Part shown: positions 1 through 7,186 of the stretch, one piece after another
Position numbering within the stretch: position 1 is the first letter of the stretch
How the letters are laid out: the number at the start of each line of letters is the position of its first letter
Origin: Ignavibacteriales bacterium
GTDB taxonomy: Bacteria > Bacteroidota > Ignavibacteria > Ignavibacteriales > Ignavibacteriaceae
Length of the DNA: 36,465 nucleotides
Direction: 5' to 3'
Assembly (NCBI GenBank): GCA_020061995.1
Contig: JAGUXE010000034.1
Coordinates: 1 to 36,465 of the forward strand
Notes under the pieces: generated by a model
What the model was told of the DNA's origin: nothing
Seen by the model: only the letters and a program-made list of their open reading frames with translations
Database searches by the model: none
Program-made: the position numbers and the translations under genes

Positions 1-1982
1 AAGTAACCATTTTAACAAAAGAAAAAGGACTCAAAACAGTACTTTGGAACTCAACTAATATTTACGATAAGGAAGGCAAAAATATTGTAGCAACAATTGC
101 ACAAGATATTTCTGAGCGTAAAAAAAATGAGGAAGCTTTAGTCATACTGGAAACCCGTTATCGCCGTCTTTTTGAATCGGCAAAAGAAGGAATTCTAATT
201 CTTGATGCAGAAACCGGAAAAATTATCGATGTAAATCCATTTTTAATTGATTTGTTAGGTTACTCAGAAGAAAATTTCATTGATAAAGAAATTTGGGACC
301 TCGGTTTCTTCAAAGATATAGCGGCAAACAAAGAAAAGTTTTCTGAATTGCAGCAGAAAGAATACGTCCGATATGATAACCTGCCACTTGAGACTACTGA
401 TGGACGAAAAATTAATGTTGAATTTGTAAGCAATGTTTATTTAGTTAATAATAATAAAGCTATCCAATGCAATATCCGCGACAATACTGCCCAGAAGCAG
501 GCTGAAAGGATACTAATTGCGAGCGAAATTAAATACCGCTCATTTTTTGAGCACAGTATGGATGCAATATTATTGACAGTACCCGATGGGAAAATATTAT
601 CTGCAAATCCGGCAGCCTGCATTATGTTTGGATATTCGGAAGAAGAATTTATAAAATTGAGAAGAAACAGTATTGCAGATGCAACGGATCCCAGATTACC
701 CATTTTGTTATCAGAACGGAAATTAAACGGGCAGGCACATGGAGAGTTAACCCTGATTCGAAAAGACGGGACACATTTTTTCACTGAGATATCTTCAACA
801 ATTTTCACAAATCATGAAGGTCTTGAACTCACAAGTATGATAATTCGTGATATTACAGAACGCAAGCTATCGGTGGATGCATTACAGATAAGTGAAGCGA
901 AATTTCGCAGCTATGTTGATTTTTCACCACAAGGAATTTTTGTTATTAATGCAAAGGGACAATATATAGATGCAAATGAAGCCGCACTTAATCAAATCGG
1001 ATGTTCGAAGAAACGCCTATTGCAAAAAACAATTGTTGATATTCTACCCAAGGAAGAATTAGAAAAGGGAGTGAATTATTTTAATAAACTTATTAAGGAA
1101 GGCAAATCTACCAGTGAATTTAGTTTATTAAAAACAAATGGTGAAAAAATAGATGTTATTCTTGATACAGTGAAAATTAACGATGATAAATTTATAGGTT
1201 TTTCAACAAATATCACCGATCGCAAACTTGCAGAGAGAGAACTGATTGCAGCAAAAGAAAAAGCTGAACAATCCGATAAACTTAAATCAGAATTCCTTGC
1301 TCAAATATCTCACGAAATCAGAACACCTCTCAATGCAATAATTGGAAATGCAGATTATCTCAATATTCTATTTGGTGACGAAATGAATGCCGAAGCCCGT
1401 GAATGTTTTACCGGAATTCAATTAGGCTCAGAAAGAATTGTTAGAACGGTTGATTTAGTATTAAACATATCTGAAATTAAAACAAGTGGTTATCAACCCA
1501 ATTATAGTAAAGTTGATCTCAATTTAGAAATCTTAAAAAAATTGTATCAAAATCATATACTTGCAGCGAAACAGAAAAATTTAGAATTCACATATCATTG
1601 TGAGTTAAAAGAGAGCATAGTGGTTGTTGACGAGTATAGTGTTACTCAGATATTTATACACCTAATCGATAATGCTATTAAATATACACCTTCAGGAAAG
1701 GTAGAAATTCATTTGACAAAACATAAAGCCGGTAATATTATGGTGGAAGTAATTGATTCAGGAATAGGAATCAGTGAAGAATTTCTGTCGAGATTATATG
1801 AACCATTCAGTCAAGAGGAGCATGGTTATTCGAGAAATTTTGAAGGTAACGGACTTGGATTAGCGCTTGTCAAAAACTACTGTGAGATTAATAATATAAA
1901 AATTGAAGTTGAGAGCAAAAAAAATGTCGGTTCAACTTTTAGAACTATTTTTAGTGATATAGAATCAGGGGTGCAAAAATGA
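1..1982 (+). CDS. Multi-PAS sensor histidine kinase, 5' end outside window
   Basis: The reading frame is open from base 3 (first complete codon) to the TGA at 1980-1982, giving 659 visible residues, so the gene begins upstream of the window. The visible part starts in the tail of one PAS/PAC unit (AQDISERKK). Three further PAS/PAC units follow, each closing with an RDxT- or TDR-type motif (RDNTAQK, RDITERK, NITDRK). The kinase core comes next: H-box SHEIRTPL, with the phospho-acceptor His codon at 1311-1313, N-box HLIDNAIKYT, G1 DSGIGIS, F-box EPFSQEE and G2 GNGLGLALV. All catalytic boxes look intact. I see no transmembrane segment in the visible part, and input sensing is presumably through PAS. 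The gene overlaps the response regulator by 4 bases (ATGA), so the two are probably a cognate pair. The ligand is not inferable. Confidence 0.93.
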   Translation, partial: VTILTKEKGLKTVLWNSTNIYDKEGKNIVATIAQDISERKKNEEALVILETRYRRLFESAKEGILILDAETGKIIDVNPFLIDLLGYSEENFIDKEIWDLGFFKDIAANKEKFSELQQKEYVRYDNLPLETTDGRKINVEFVSNVYLVNNNKAIQCNIRDNTAQKQAERILIASEIKYRSFFEHSMDAILLTVPDGKILSANPAACIMFGYSEEEFIKLRRNSIADATDPRLPILLSERKLNGQAHGELTLIRKDGTHFFTEISSTIFTNHEGLELTSMIIRDITERKLSVDALQISEAKFRSYVDFSPQGIFVINAKGQYIDANEAALNQIGCSKKRLLQKTIVDILPKEELEKGVNYFNKLIKEGKSTSEFSLLKTNGEKIDVILDTVKINDDKFIGFSTNITDRKLAERELIAAKEKAEQSDKLKSEFLAQISHEIRTPLNAIIGNADYLNILFGDEMNAEARECFTGIQLGSERIVRTVDLVLNISEIKTSGYQPNYSKVDLNLEILKKLYQNHILAAKQKNLEFTYHCELKESIVVVDEYSVTQIFIHLIDNAIKYTPSGKVEIHLTKHKAGNIMVEVIDSGIGISEEFLSRLYEPFSQEEHGYSRNFEGNGLGLALVKNYCEINNIKIEVESKKNVGSTFRTIFSDIESGVQK

Positions 1983-2365
1983 AAAAAATGTTAATTGTAG
2001 AGGATGATTATTTATCCGTAATTGTAATGCAAAGATTGTTCCGACCTCATTTTGAAATATTTTTAGCAGATTCGGCTGAAAAATTCTTTGAGATTTTTAA
2101 CAACAATATTTTTGATATAATAATAATGGATATTTCATTAAAAGGAAGCAAGAGCGGTTTAGATATAATAAAAGAAATCAAAGCCAACGAACATTATCCG
2201 GGAACTCCAGTTCTATGTTTAACAGCACATGCACATAAACAAATAAAACAAAATGCAATTGAAGCAGGCACTGACTTTTTCCTGACAAAACCTGTATCAA
2301 ACATAGTACTTATGGAAGCAGTTGATTCACTTGTAAATAAAGGATCTAAAATTTTACAGGAGTGA
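1979..2365 (+). CDS. Single-domain response regulator (CheY-like receiver)
   Basis: A 128-residue protein made only of a receiver domain. The acidic pocket is E8/D9/D10, the phospho-acceptor is D51 in IIIMDISLKG, the switch Thr is T82 in CLTAHAH and the conserved Lys is K104 in FLTKPVS. There is no room for a DNA-binding output domain, so it presumably works by protein contact, as CheY/Spo0F-type regulators do, or as a phosphorelay intermediate. Its ATG overlaps the kinase TGA (ATGA, 1979-1982), which implies translational coupling and a two-component pair. The downstream stress-type cassette on the same strand is a possible but unproven target. Confidence 0.93.
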   Translation: MKKMLIVEDDYLSVIVMQRLFRPHFEIFLADSAEKFFEIFNNNIFDIIIMDISLKGSKSGLDIIKEIKANEHYPGTPVLCLTAHAHKQIKQNAIEAGTDFFLTKPVSNIVLMEAVDSLVNKGSKILQE

Positions 2366-2621
2366 ATAAAAATGTCAAATTAATATGAACTAATTATTTC
2401 ATCTCGATAAATCAGAAAACACAACTATAAATTCTCCTGTTTCTTAATATTATCAACTCCGAATCATCGCATCTATTATTTAGTAAATTTTAAACTCCCC
2501 CAAAGGATGTAGTCCATTTATCATCCCTTTGATTTATTGTTTTGATGAAGTGCTATTGCTATCATATTTCACAGTTATAAAATAATCTTTTAACTGAACA
2601 ATTTTAGAAAGTGATAATAAG
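2366..2621. other. Intergenic region between regulator and stress cassette
   Basis: A 256-base AT-rich gap with no credible ORF. It contains an imperfect inverted repeat (CAAAGGATG near 2504, CATCCCTTTG near 2523, one base bulged) with a short loop. After it comes T-rich sequence containing TTTG elements that could belong to a Bacteroidota-type promoter for the cassette starting at 2622. There is no strong terminator after the response regulator, so read-through is possible. The promoter suggestion is weak. Confidence 0.3.
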
Positions 2622-2807
2622 ATGAACTCAATAATATTGACGGGGCAAAGAAATAAGGTAGCACTAAGAATGCGTCAGAGAATTGGAACATTGACTATAA
2701 ATGAGATCCTCTATCAAAAAGACAAGACAAGAGAATTAGTCAAAAGACTACAGCGAAAACTTAAAAAAGCGAAAGAAAGAATAATCAAGATTATTACCGA
2801 CTTCTAA
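2622..2807 (+). CDS. Small basic hypothetical protein
   Basis: A 61-residue ORF that I do not recognise. The second half is a strongly basic, probably helical stretch (RLQRKLKKAKERIIK), which would suit nucleic-acid, ribosome or membrane-surface contact. There is no signal peptide. The upstream sequence has only a weak purine stretch (GAAAGTGATAATAAG) as ribosome binding site. It sits on the same strand, 81 bases before a lipoprotein gene that has a clear ribosome binding site, so it could be the first gene of the cassette. It may also be a chance ORF. Confidence 0.45.
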   Translation: MNSIILTGQRNKVALRMRQRIGTLTINEILYQKDKTRELVKRLQRKLKKAKERIIKIITDF

Positions 2808-2888
2808 CATAATCGTTAGTAAGAGCTATGTAATGGATCTTAAAAGCTGGTTGTAATCATATATTAAACATAAAAGGAGAACTGAATC

Positions 2889-3317
2889 ATGGGAAAGAGA
2901 TATCTAATAATAACATCAATGATGTTAGTTGCTTTATTTATATTAACCGGTTGCGGCGACAACCGTGAAGATACAGAAGAGAGCGTAAAACAAGTCAACC
3001 AAAGCATGCTGGATAGGCAGGCTCAGCAAGAGAAGACATGGCAGGAGTTCAAAACTGCAATTGATCTAAAGATTAGTAATAACCAAAAAATAATTGATGA
3101 TTTCAAAATAGCGATGAAAACAACGAGTCGAAAATTCAAAGCTACCTATGCAAACCGAATGCTGACTTTAGAACAACAAAATATCGAGCTGAAGAAAAGA
3201 ATGAATGAATATCAGTATGTAGGTAATGAAAATTGGGAGGAATTTAAGAACGGAATTACTAATGAAATTGCCATTGTTGAAAAAGAACTTAAAGAGATTT
3301 TTGAAAAGAACGATTGA
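2889..3317 (+). CDS. Small lipoprotein with coiled-coil-like body
   Basis: A 142-residue protein with a type II signal peptide: the hydrophobic segment is at residues 5-20 and the lipobox LTGC has its lipid-accepting Cys at 22. The mature part is almost entirely charged, amphipathic sequence rich in Glu, Lys and Gln with no Cys or catalytic motif. It probably forms long helices facing the periplasm. A good ribosome binding site (AAAAGGAGA) lies about 9 bases before the ATG. It is the first clear gene of a plus-strand run with HPF and PRC-barrel genes, a setting that suggests a role in envelope stress. No molecular function can be assigned. Confidence 0.8.
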   Translation: MGKRYLIITSMMLVALFILTGCGDNREDTEESVKQVNQSMLDRQAQQEKTWQEFKTAIDLKISNNQKIIDDFKIAMKTTSRKFKATYANRMLTLEQQNIELKKRMNEYQYVGNENWEEFKNGITNEIAIVEKELKEIFEKND

Positions 3318-3426
3318 ACAATATCAGGTTCAGAAACTAATAGCTACACGAATATAGAAATTAAAATTCGAAATTCAACTTTAATGCTATTAGCATAATG
3401 TTAGAAAATCAATGTAGAGAGAAATT

Positions 3427-3741
3427 ATGAAAATCCAGATTAACACAGACAAAAATTTAACAAATAGTGAAGAATTTCAAAGTTGGTTAACCTCGTTAAT
3501 TTCAGATGAACTTGTAAGGTACGAAGATCATGTAACAAGATTAGAAGTTCACCTTTCTTCTGAAGATGGAACCAAAAGCAGAGTACCAGAGATTAGATGT
3601 ATGATTGAAGCCCGTCTTGAAGGACAACAACCAATTGCAGTTACCAATCATTCAGAGACTAATGAACGCTCAGTTACCGGAGCTATTGAAAAGTTAAAGT
3701 CATCACTTGAGACAAAAAAGGGTCGCTTAAAAAAATATTGA
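3427..3741 (+). CDS. Short HPF/RaiA-type ribosome hibernation factor
   Basis: A 104-residue protein fitting the HPF/RaiA (sigma-54 modulation protein) fold. It has an early surface-strand segment (RLEVHLSSEDG), the central strand with CMIEARLEGQQPIAV, and a C-terminal helix with basic residues (GAIEKLKSSLETKKGRLKK). The family binds the 30S decoding centre and silences ribosomes in stationary phase or stress. This is the short form: it ends after the S30AE domain and lacks the C-terminal dimerisation domain of long HPF. It lies 109 bases after the lipoprotein gene, preceded by AGAGAGAAATT. The next gene starts 26 bases downstream. The match is by pattern and length, and divergence from classical HPF is noticeable. 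Confidence 0.75.
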   Translation: MKIQINTDKNLTNSEEFQSWLTSLISDELVRYEDHVTRLEVHLSSEDGTKSRVPEIRCMIEARLEGQQPIAVTNHSETNERSVTGAIEKLKSSLETKKGRLKKY

Positions 3742-3767
3742 AATCATCATTTGAAAAAGGAGTTTAT

Positions 3768-4544
3768 ATGCAACATAATGTAAATAGCTTAGTTGGCTTC
3801 ACTATCAGTGCATCTGATGGTGAATTAGGGAAAGTTAACGAGTTCTATTTCGATGACAAAACCTGGTCAATCCGTTATATGGTGGTTGATACTGGTGGTT
3901 GGCTGTCAGGAAGAAGAGTCCTCATTCCTCACTCTGCACTCGGATTAACTGATTGGGAGACAAAGACATTCAAAGTTAATTTGACCATGGATCAAGTAAG
4001 AAACAGCCCTGATGTAGAGACTAAAAAAACAGTTACACGTCAACATGAAATAGATTTATTCAGCCATTACGGGCTACCGGTATATTGGGGAGATGTATTT
4101 TTAGATGGATCAGTCGGCATGATTCCCCTTCCTTATGTAGGAGAAATCAAAATGGATAATGGCGATCCTAAATTGCCACATAAACAGGAGGGTGATCCAC
4201 ACTTAAGAAGCACCAAAAATGTAACAGATTATCACATAAATGCTAACGACGGTGAAATAGGGCATGTTGATGATTATATAATTGATGACAAAAAGTGGGA
4301 TGTTGCTTTCTTTATTGTGGACACTAACAATTGGCTACCGGGAAGAAAAGTTCTTATATCACCACACTGGATTAACCGAATTGATTGGGGTGAAGAAAAA
4401 GTATACGTGAATCTTTCTAGAGAATCTATTAAGAATAGCCCCGAGTTTAATCCCAACGATCAGACAGTAAATGATTATGAAAGTAAACTATTCAAATATT
4501 ATGATGAGGTGGTTAAACCTGATAAAAGTGGATCAATTATTTAG
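3768..4544 (+). CDS. Double PRC-barrel domain protein
   Basis: A 258-residue soluble protein made of two related PRC-barrel units. The first spans roughly residues 1-80 (ASDGELGKVNEFYFDD, VVDTGGWLSGRRVLIP). The second spans roughly 145-225 (ANDGEIGHVDDYIIDD, VVDTNNWLPGRKVLIS). A linker between them carries the segment HYGLPVYWGDVF. The internal duplication is plain from the matched motifs. PRC barrels are small beta-barrel modules found in reaction-centre H subunits, RimM and many uncharacterised stress proteins. I chose the ATG at 3768 because AAAAAGGAG lies 5 bases upstream. An in-frame TTG at 3738 would add ten atypical residues. The gene is part of the stress-type cassette, and its molecular role is unknown. 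Confidence 0.88.
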   Translation: MQHNVNSLVGFTISASDGELGKVNEFYFDDKTWSIRYMVVDTGGWLSGRRVLIPHSALGLTDWETKTFKVNLTMDQVRNSPDVETKKTVTRQHEIDLFSHYGLPVYWGDVFLDGSVGMIPLPYVGEIKMDNGDPKLPHKQEGDPHLRSTKNVTDYHINANDGEIGHVDDYIIDDKKWDVAFFIVDTNNWLPGRKVLISPHWINRIDWGEEKVYVNLSRESIKNSPEFNPNDQTVNDYESKLFKYYDEVVKPDKSGSII

Positions 4545-4600
4545 TTTAAGATAATACCGGCAAAAATCCGGTGAATGTATAAATATGAAAGGAATAAATT

Positions 4601-4792
4601 ATGTCACTGATTGGATTATTAATCGTATTGGTTGTTGTTGGAGTGATTCTCTGGTTGATCAACAATTACATCCCAATGCAGTCAACCATTAAGAAAATTT
4701 TAAATGCAGTTGTGGTTATCGTCGTAATACTATGGATACTGAGTCTATTTGGAATCATCGATAGTGTCGATACCATCCGAATTGGAAGGTAA
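4601..4792 (+). CDS. Thivi_2564-like small membrane protein
   Basis: A 63-residue protein with two hydrophobic helices (about residues 3-20 and 34-52) separated by a conserved-looking loop, WLINNYIPMQSTIKKILN. This pattern matches the small Thivi_2564 family of inner-membrane proteins, which is known by sequence but has no assigned function. A ribosome binding site (AAAGGAA) precedes the ATG. It sits between the double PRC-barrel gene and a membrane-anchored protein gene, consistent with co-transcription. These small proteins are often found beside stress genes in Bacteroidota and Proteobacteria. Confidence 0.8.
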   Translation: MSLIGLLIVLVVVGVILWLINNYIPMQSTIKKILNAVVVIVVILWILSLFGIIDSVDTIRIGR

Positions 4793-4891
4793 TCGAAAGT
4801 TTAAAAAATAAATCAGATGTTAAAGTGTATTTCTCAAATTAAATAATTGTTGAGAATTACCGCTTCAGACATCAAAACAAAGGAGTTAACA

Positions 4892-5470
4892 ATGGCTGAA
4901 ATTAAAATAGAAAAGAAAACGTCTATTTGGATATGGATATTATTGGGAACCGCTATAATAGGCGCATTCATTTATTACTTGTCAAGTAGAGAGCAGACAA
5001 ATGAAATGGAAGAAATTCCCAAACCTGTTGATCTCATCGATGTTAATGAGAACAACGCCACGGTAAATGCATTTGTTATTTTTATTGAATCAGATACAAA
5101 CAAAATAACTCTTGACCATAAATTTACTAGTGAAGCACTTATAAAATTAACTGATGCAACAAATGCTATGGCTGCTGAAATTGGTTATGACATTAAAGCA
5201 GACATGGAAAAGGTTAAAGGTTATGCTGATTTTCTTACAAGGGATGTTATGAATACTCTACATGCAGACAGCATCAGAAAATCTTTTGATATTTTGACTA
5301 ATGTACTGCAAAATATTCAACAGGCTAAATATCCTGCATTAAATATCGAAGTCGCTGAATTAAGAGAAGCATCCGTTGCAGTTAAACCTGATATACTTAC
5401 GCTTGATCAAAAGGATGAAGTTAAGAACTTTTTTAAAAAAGCATCAATTTTACTCAAAAAAATGAATTAA
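4892..5470 (+). CDS. Membrane-anchored hypothetical protein
   Basis: A 192-residue protein with one N-terminal transmembrane helix (about residues 12-30, WIWILLGTAIIGAFIYYL) preceded by a short charged tail. It probably projects a mostly helical domain of about 155 residues into the periplasm. That domain carries no Cys or recognisable catalytic motif. I chose the ATG at 4892 because AAAGGAG lies 6 bases before it. An in-frame TTG at 4847 lacks such a site. It lies 19 bases upstream of the second PRC-barrel gene and 99 bases after the small membrane protein gene, so it belongs to the same cassette. I do not recognise a named family. Confidence 0.75.
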   Translation: MAEIKIEKKTSIWIWILLGTAIIGAFIYYLSSREQTNEMEEIPKPVDLIDVNENNATVNAFVIFIESDTNKITLDHKFTSEALIKLTDATNAMAAEIGYDIKADMEKVKGYADFLTRDVMNTLHADSIRKSFDILTNVLQNIQQAKYPALNIEVAELREASVAVKPDILTLDQKDEVKNFFKKASILLKKMN

Positions 5471-5489
5471 TTAGAATAGGATTTGAATT

Positions 5490-6014
5490 ATGAACGATCA
5501 CATTAAAAATCTCTTTTATCTTGAAGATTTACCCGATTATGAAGTCGCAACTGATTATTGCGATGTACGAGATTGGGATGTAATTGATATTGATTTACGT
5601 AGGATTGGAAAAGTAAGTCATCTTTTGGTAAATAAAATAGCCGAACGAGTTGTTTATCTTGATGTTGAAGTTGATAAGAGCCTTATAGAAGAGAGTTATC
5701 AAACCTATCAAGTTCCGGCTAATCAAGGTATTCATGGATTTCTTAATAAAGAAGGAGACGATCATCTTATTATCCCAATTGGCATGGTCATCCTTAATGA
5801 AGAGAAAAAACAAGTGTTAGTTACTAAAATAAATTATGCAACTTTTAGTAAAGCGAGAAGGTTTAACAGAATTGCATATATTGATCCTGATTACGAAGCT
5901 GTTTTATACCGACATTATATTGGTAACGACAACGCTGAGACAATAGAATTGGATGAAAAGTTTTATCAAAGAAAAGAGTTTGAAAATTCCTTGCATAGAA
6001 AACTAACTGAATAA
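5490..6014 (+). CDS. PRC-barrel domain protein (reaction-centre H-like)
   Basis: A 174-residue protein whose first part (about residues 25-110) has the PRC-barrel pattern DVRDWDVIDIDLRRIGKV followed by LVNKIAERVVYLDVEV. The segment HLIIPIGMVILNE is typical of the reaction-centre H-type barrels that occur in non-photosynthetic bacteria. The C-terminal 60 residues are charged and probably helical. There is no signal peptide or membrane segment. A weak ribosome binding site (AATAGGA) lies upstream. This is the last gene of the stress-type cassette and is followed by a long hairpin at 6046-6104. Its function is unknown. Association with HPF and envelope proteins suggests a general stress role. 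Confidence 0.82.
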   Translation: MNDHIKNLFYLEDLPDYEVATDYCDVRDWDVIDIDLRRIGKVSHLLVNKIAERVVYLDVEVDKSLIEESYQTYQVPANQGIHGFLNKEGDDHLIIPIGMVILNEEKKQVLVTKINYATFSKARRFNRIAYIDPDYEAVLYRHYIGNDNAETIELDEKFYQRKEFENSLHRKLTE

Positions 6015-6045
6015 TCTTTATATCCAACTTTAGCTGACTACAAAG

Positions 6046-6104
6046 AGAGAGACTCCTAAGATTTTTCAAATCGGATAACAATTGAAAATCAAAGGAGTCT
6101 CTTT
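6046..6104. terminator. Long hairpin between convergent genes, probable bidirectional terminator
   Basis: The outer stem pairs AGAGACTCCT (6048-6057) perfectly with AGGAGTCTCT (6093-6102). The inner stem pairs GATTTT-CAA (6060-6069, one T bulged) with TTGAAAATC (6082-6090), leaving a loop of about 12 bases. It lies between the end of the PRC-barrel gene (6014) and the end of the minus-strand lipoprotein gene (6182). The T-tracts on both sides are short (CTTTAA), so termination strength is uncertain. Confidence 0.65.
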
Positions 6105-6181
6105 AATGAGAGATTTCAAAAACTATTTAAAAGTCTAGATAGTTTCATAAAAGAATGATAACAATATCAGTACCCATCTTA

Positions 6182-7186
6182 TTAATACTTAATTTTGTAT
6201 CCAATCTCTTTTATATAGTTTGAATTAAAATTGAATGAGCGTTTATTAATTTTGTATGAACCAAATACTCCGTTCCCGTTTGCAATATTAGAAAAAATAA
6301 TTTCATCAAGACTAATTGAGAATGCATCAAGCGAACCATTGATACTAGAATAGTAACTTGATAAATTTCCATCGAATTCGATAGCCTCCAAAATTACCGG
6401 ACCAACTGAGTAGGTGCTCTTCGCAGTATCATTTATTGAAATATCTCTTAAAGTTTTATCTATTGCCTCAAAATCAAATGATACTGTTTCGTCATAGGTA
6501 TAATTTAGAAAATATGGTTCCTTAATTCCATTCCTATCAATGAATTTCGAAGGAATTTTTACGCTTCCTCCAATAATTCCATCAGATCCATTTTTTTCAT
6601 AATATATTGTAAGTCTCGGGAAATAGAGATGTTTACGATTATCAGCTCTGTATGAACTCCAATTAATAATCCATTTATCACCCCATAAAAACTGATTCAA
6701 CTTAGGATTAATACCTGTTCTGTCAAACTCATATGAATATTCGAAAACCATATCATCCGGAATAAATGTTGAGGATGATAGAAATTTTCCGTTGGGCATT
6801 TCAGCGATTACCGAAATTAAATTATTTGGTAATGGAGCAATTTGATTTGTATAGTAATAGACAAGTTTATTTTTGTATCTGGTTGTATCTTTTCTACTTT
6901 TCTCAGCTTGTGTTAAGGTGTAAGAATTATTTCGATACTCGATAACTACATTTGCACCACTTACTGTAGGATCCGCTAAATTAATTGAGGGATCATAACC
7001 ATCGACATCATACAAATTTGAAACATAGACTTCTTGTCTCTTAGAATAATGGAGGTCATCACTCGCAATAATCCCATAAAGCACATAACCATCCCGGAAT
7101 TCAGCTTTGGGGCGGAAGTTTTCTTCACAAGATATAAAGTTTATTGTTGATAATATTATGGCCAACATAAAGAGTACTCTTTTCAT
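6182..7186 (-). CDS. DUF4249-type outer-membrane-associated lipoprotein
   Basis: A 334-residue protein with a signal peptide ending in a plausible lipobox (FISC, Cys20). The body is beta-rich with a layout like the DUF4249 family. An early segment reads VLYGIIASDD, a middle part has YRNNSYTL and a C-terminal half has EFDRTG-type strands. In Bacteroidota these lipoproteins are encoded directly after a carboxypeptidase-regulatory TonB receptor, as here: the start codon overlaps the receptor stop by 4 bases (7183-7186). The pair probably forms an outer-membrane uptake complex, with the lipoprotein on the cell surface as in SusD-type systems, though without SusD homology. The substrate is unknown. 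Confidence 0.72.
   Translation of the reverse strand: MKRVLFMLAIILSTINFISCEENFRPKAEFRDGYVLYGIIASDDLHYSKRQEVYVSNLYDVDGYDPSINLADPTVSGANVVIEYRNNSYTLTQAEKSRKDTTRYKNKLVYYYTNQIAPLPNNLISVIAEMPNGKFLSSSTFIPDDMVFEYSYEFDRTGINPKLNQFLWGDKWIINWSSYRADNRKHLYFPRLTIYYEKNGSDGIIGGSVKIPSKFIDRNGIKEPYFLNYTYDETVSFDFEAIDKTLRDISINDTAKSTYSVGPVILEAIEFDGNLSSYYSSINGSLDAFSISLDEIIFSNIANGNGVFGSYKINKRSFNFNSNYIKEIGYKIKY

Noticed and set aside
437..808. 123-residue minus-strand open frame inside the histidine kinase gene
   Set aside because: The overlapping plus-strand frame encodes clear PAS domains. The antisense translation has no recognisable motif.
6072..6083. CGGATAACAATT, identical to part of the E. coli lac operator
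   Set aside because: It lies in the loop and inner stem of a hairpin between two convergent gene ends, not near a promoter, and the other operator half is absent. A chance match.
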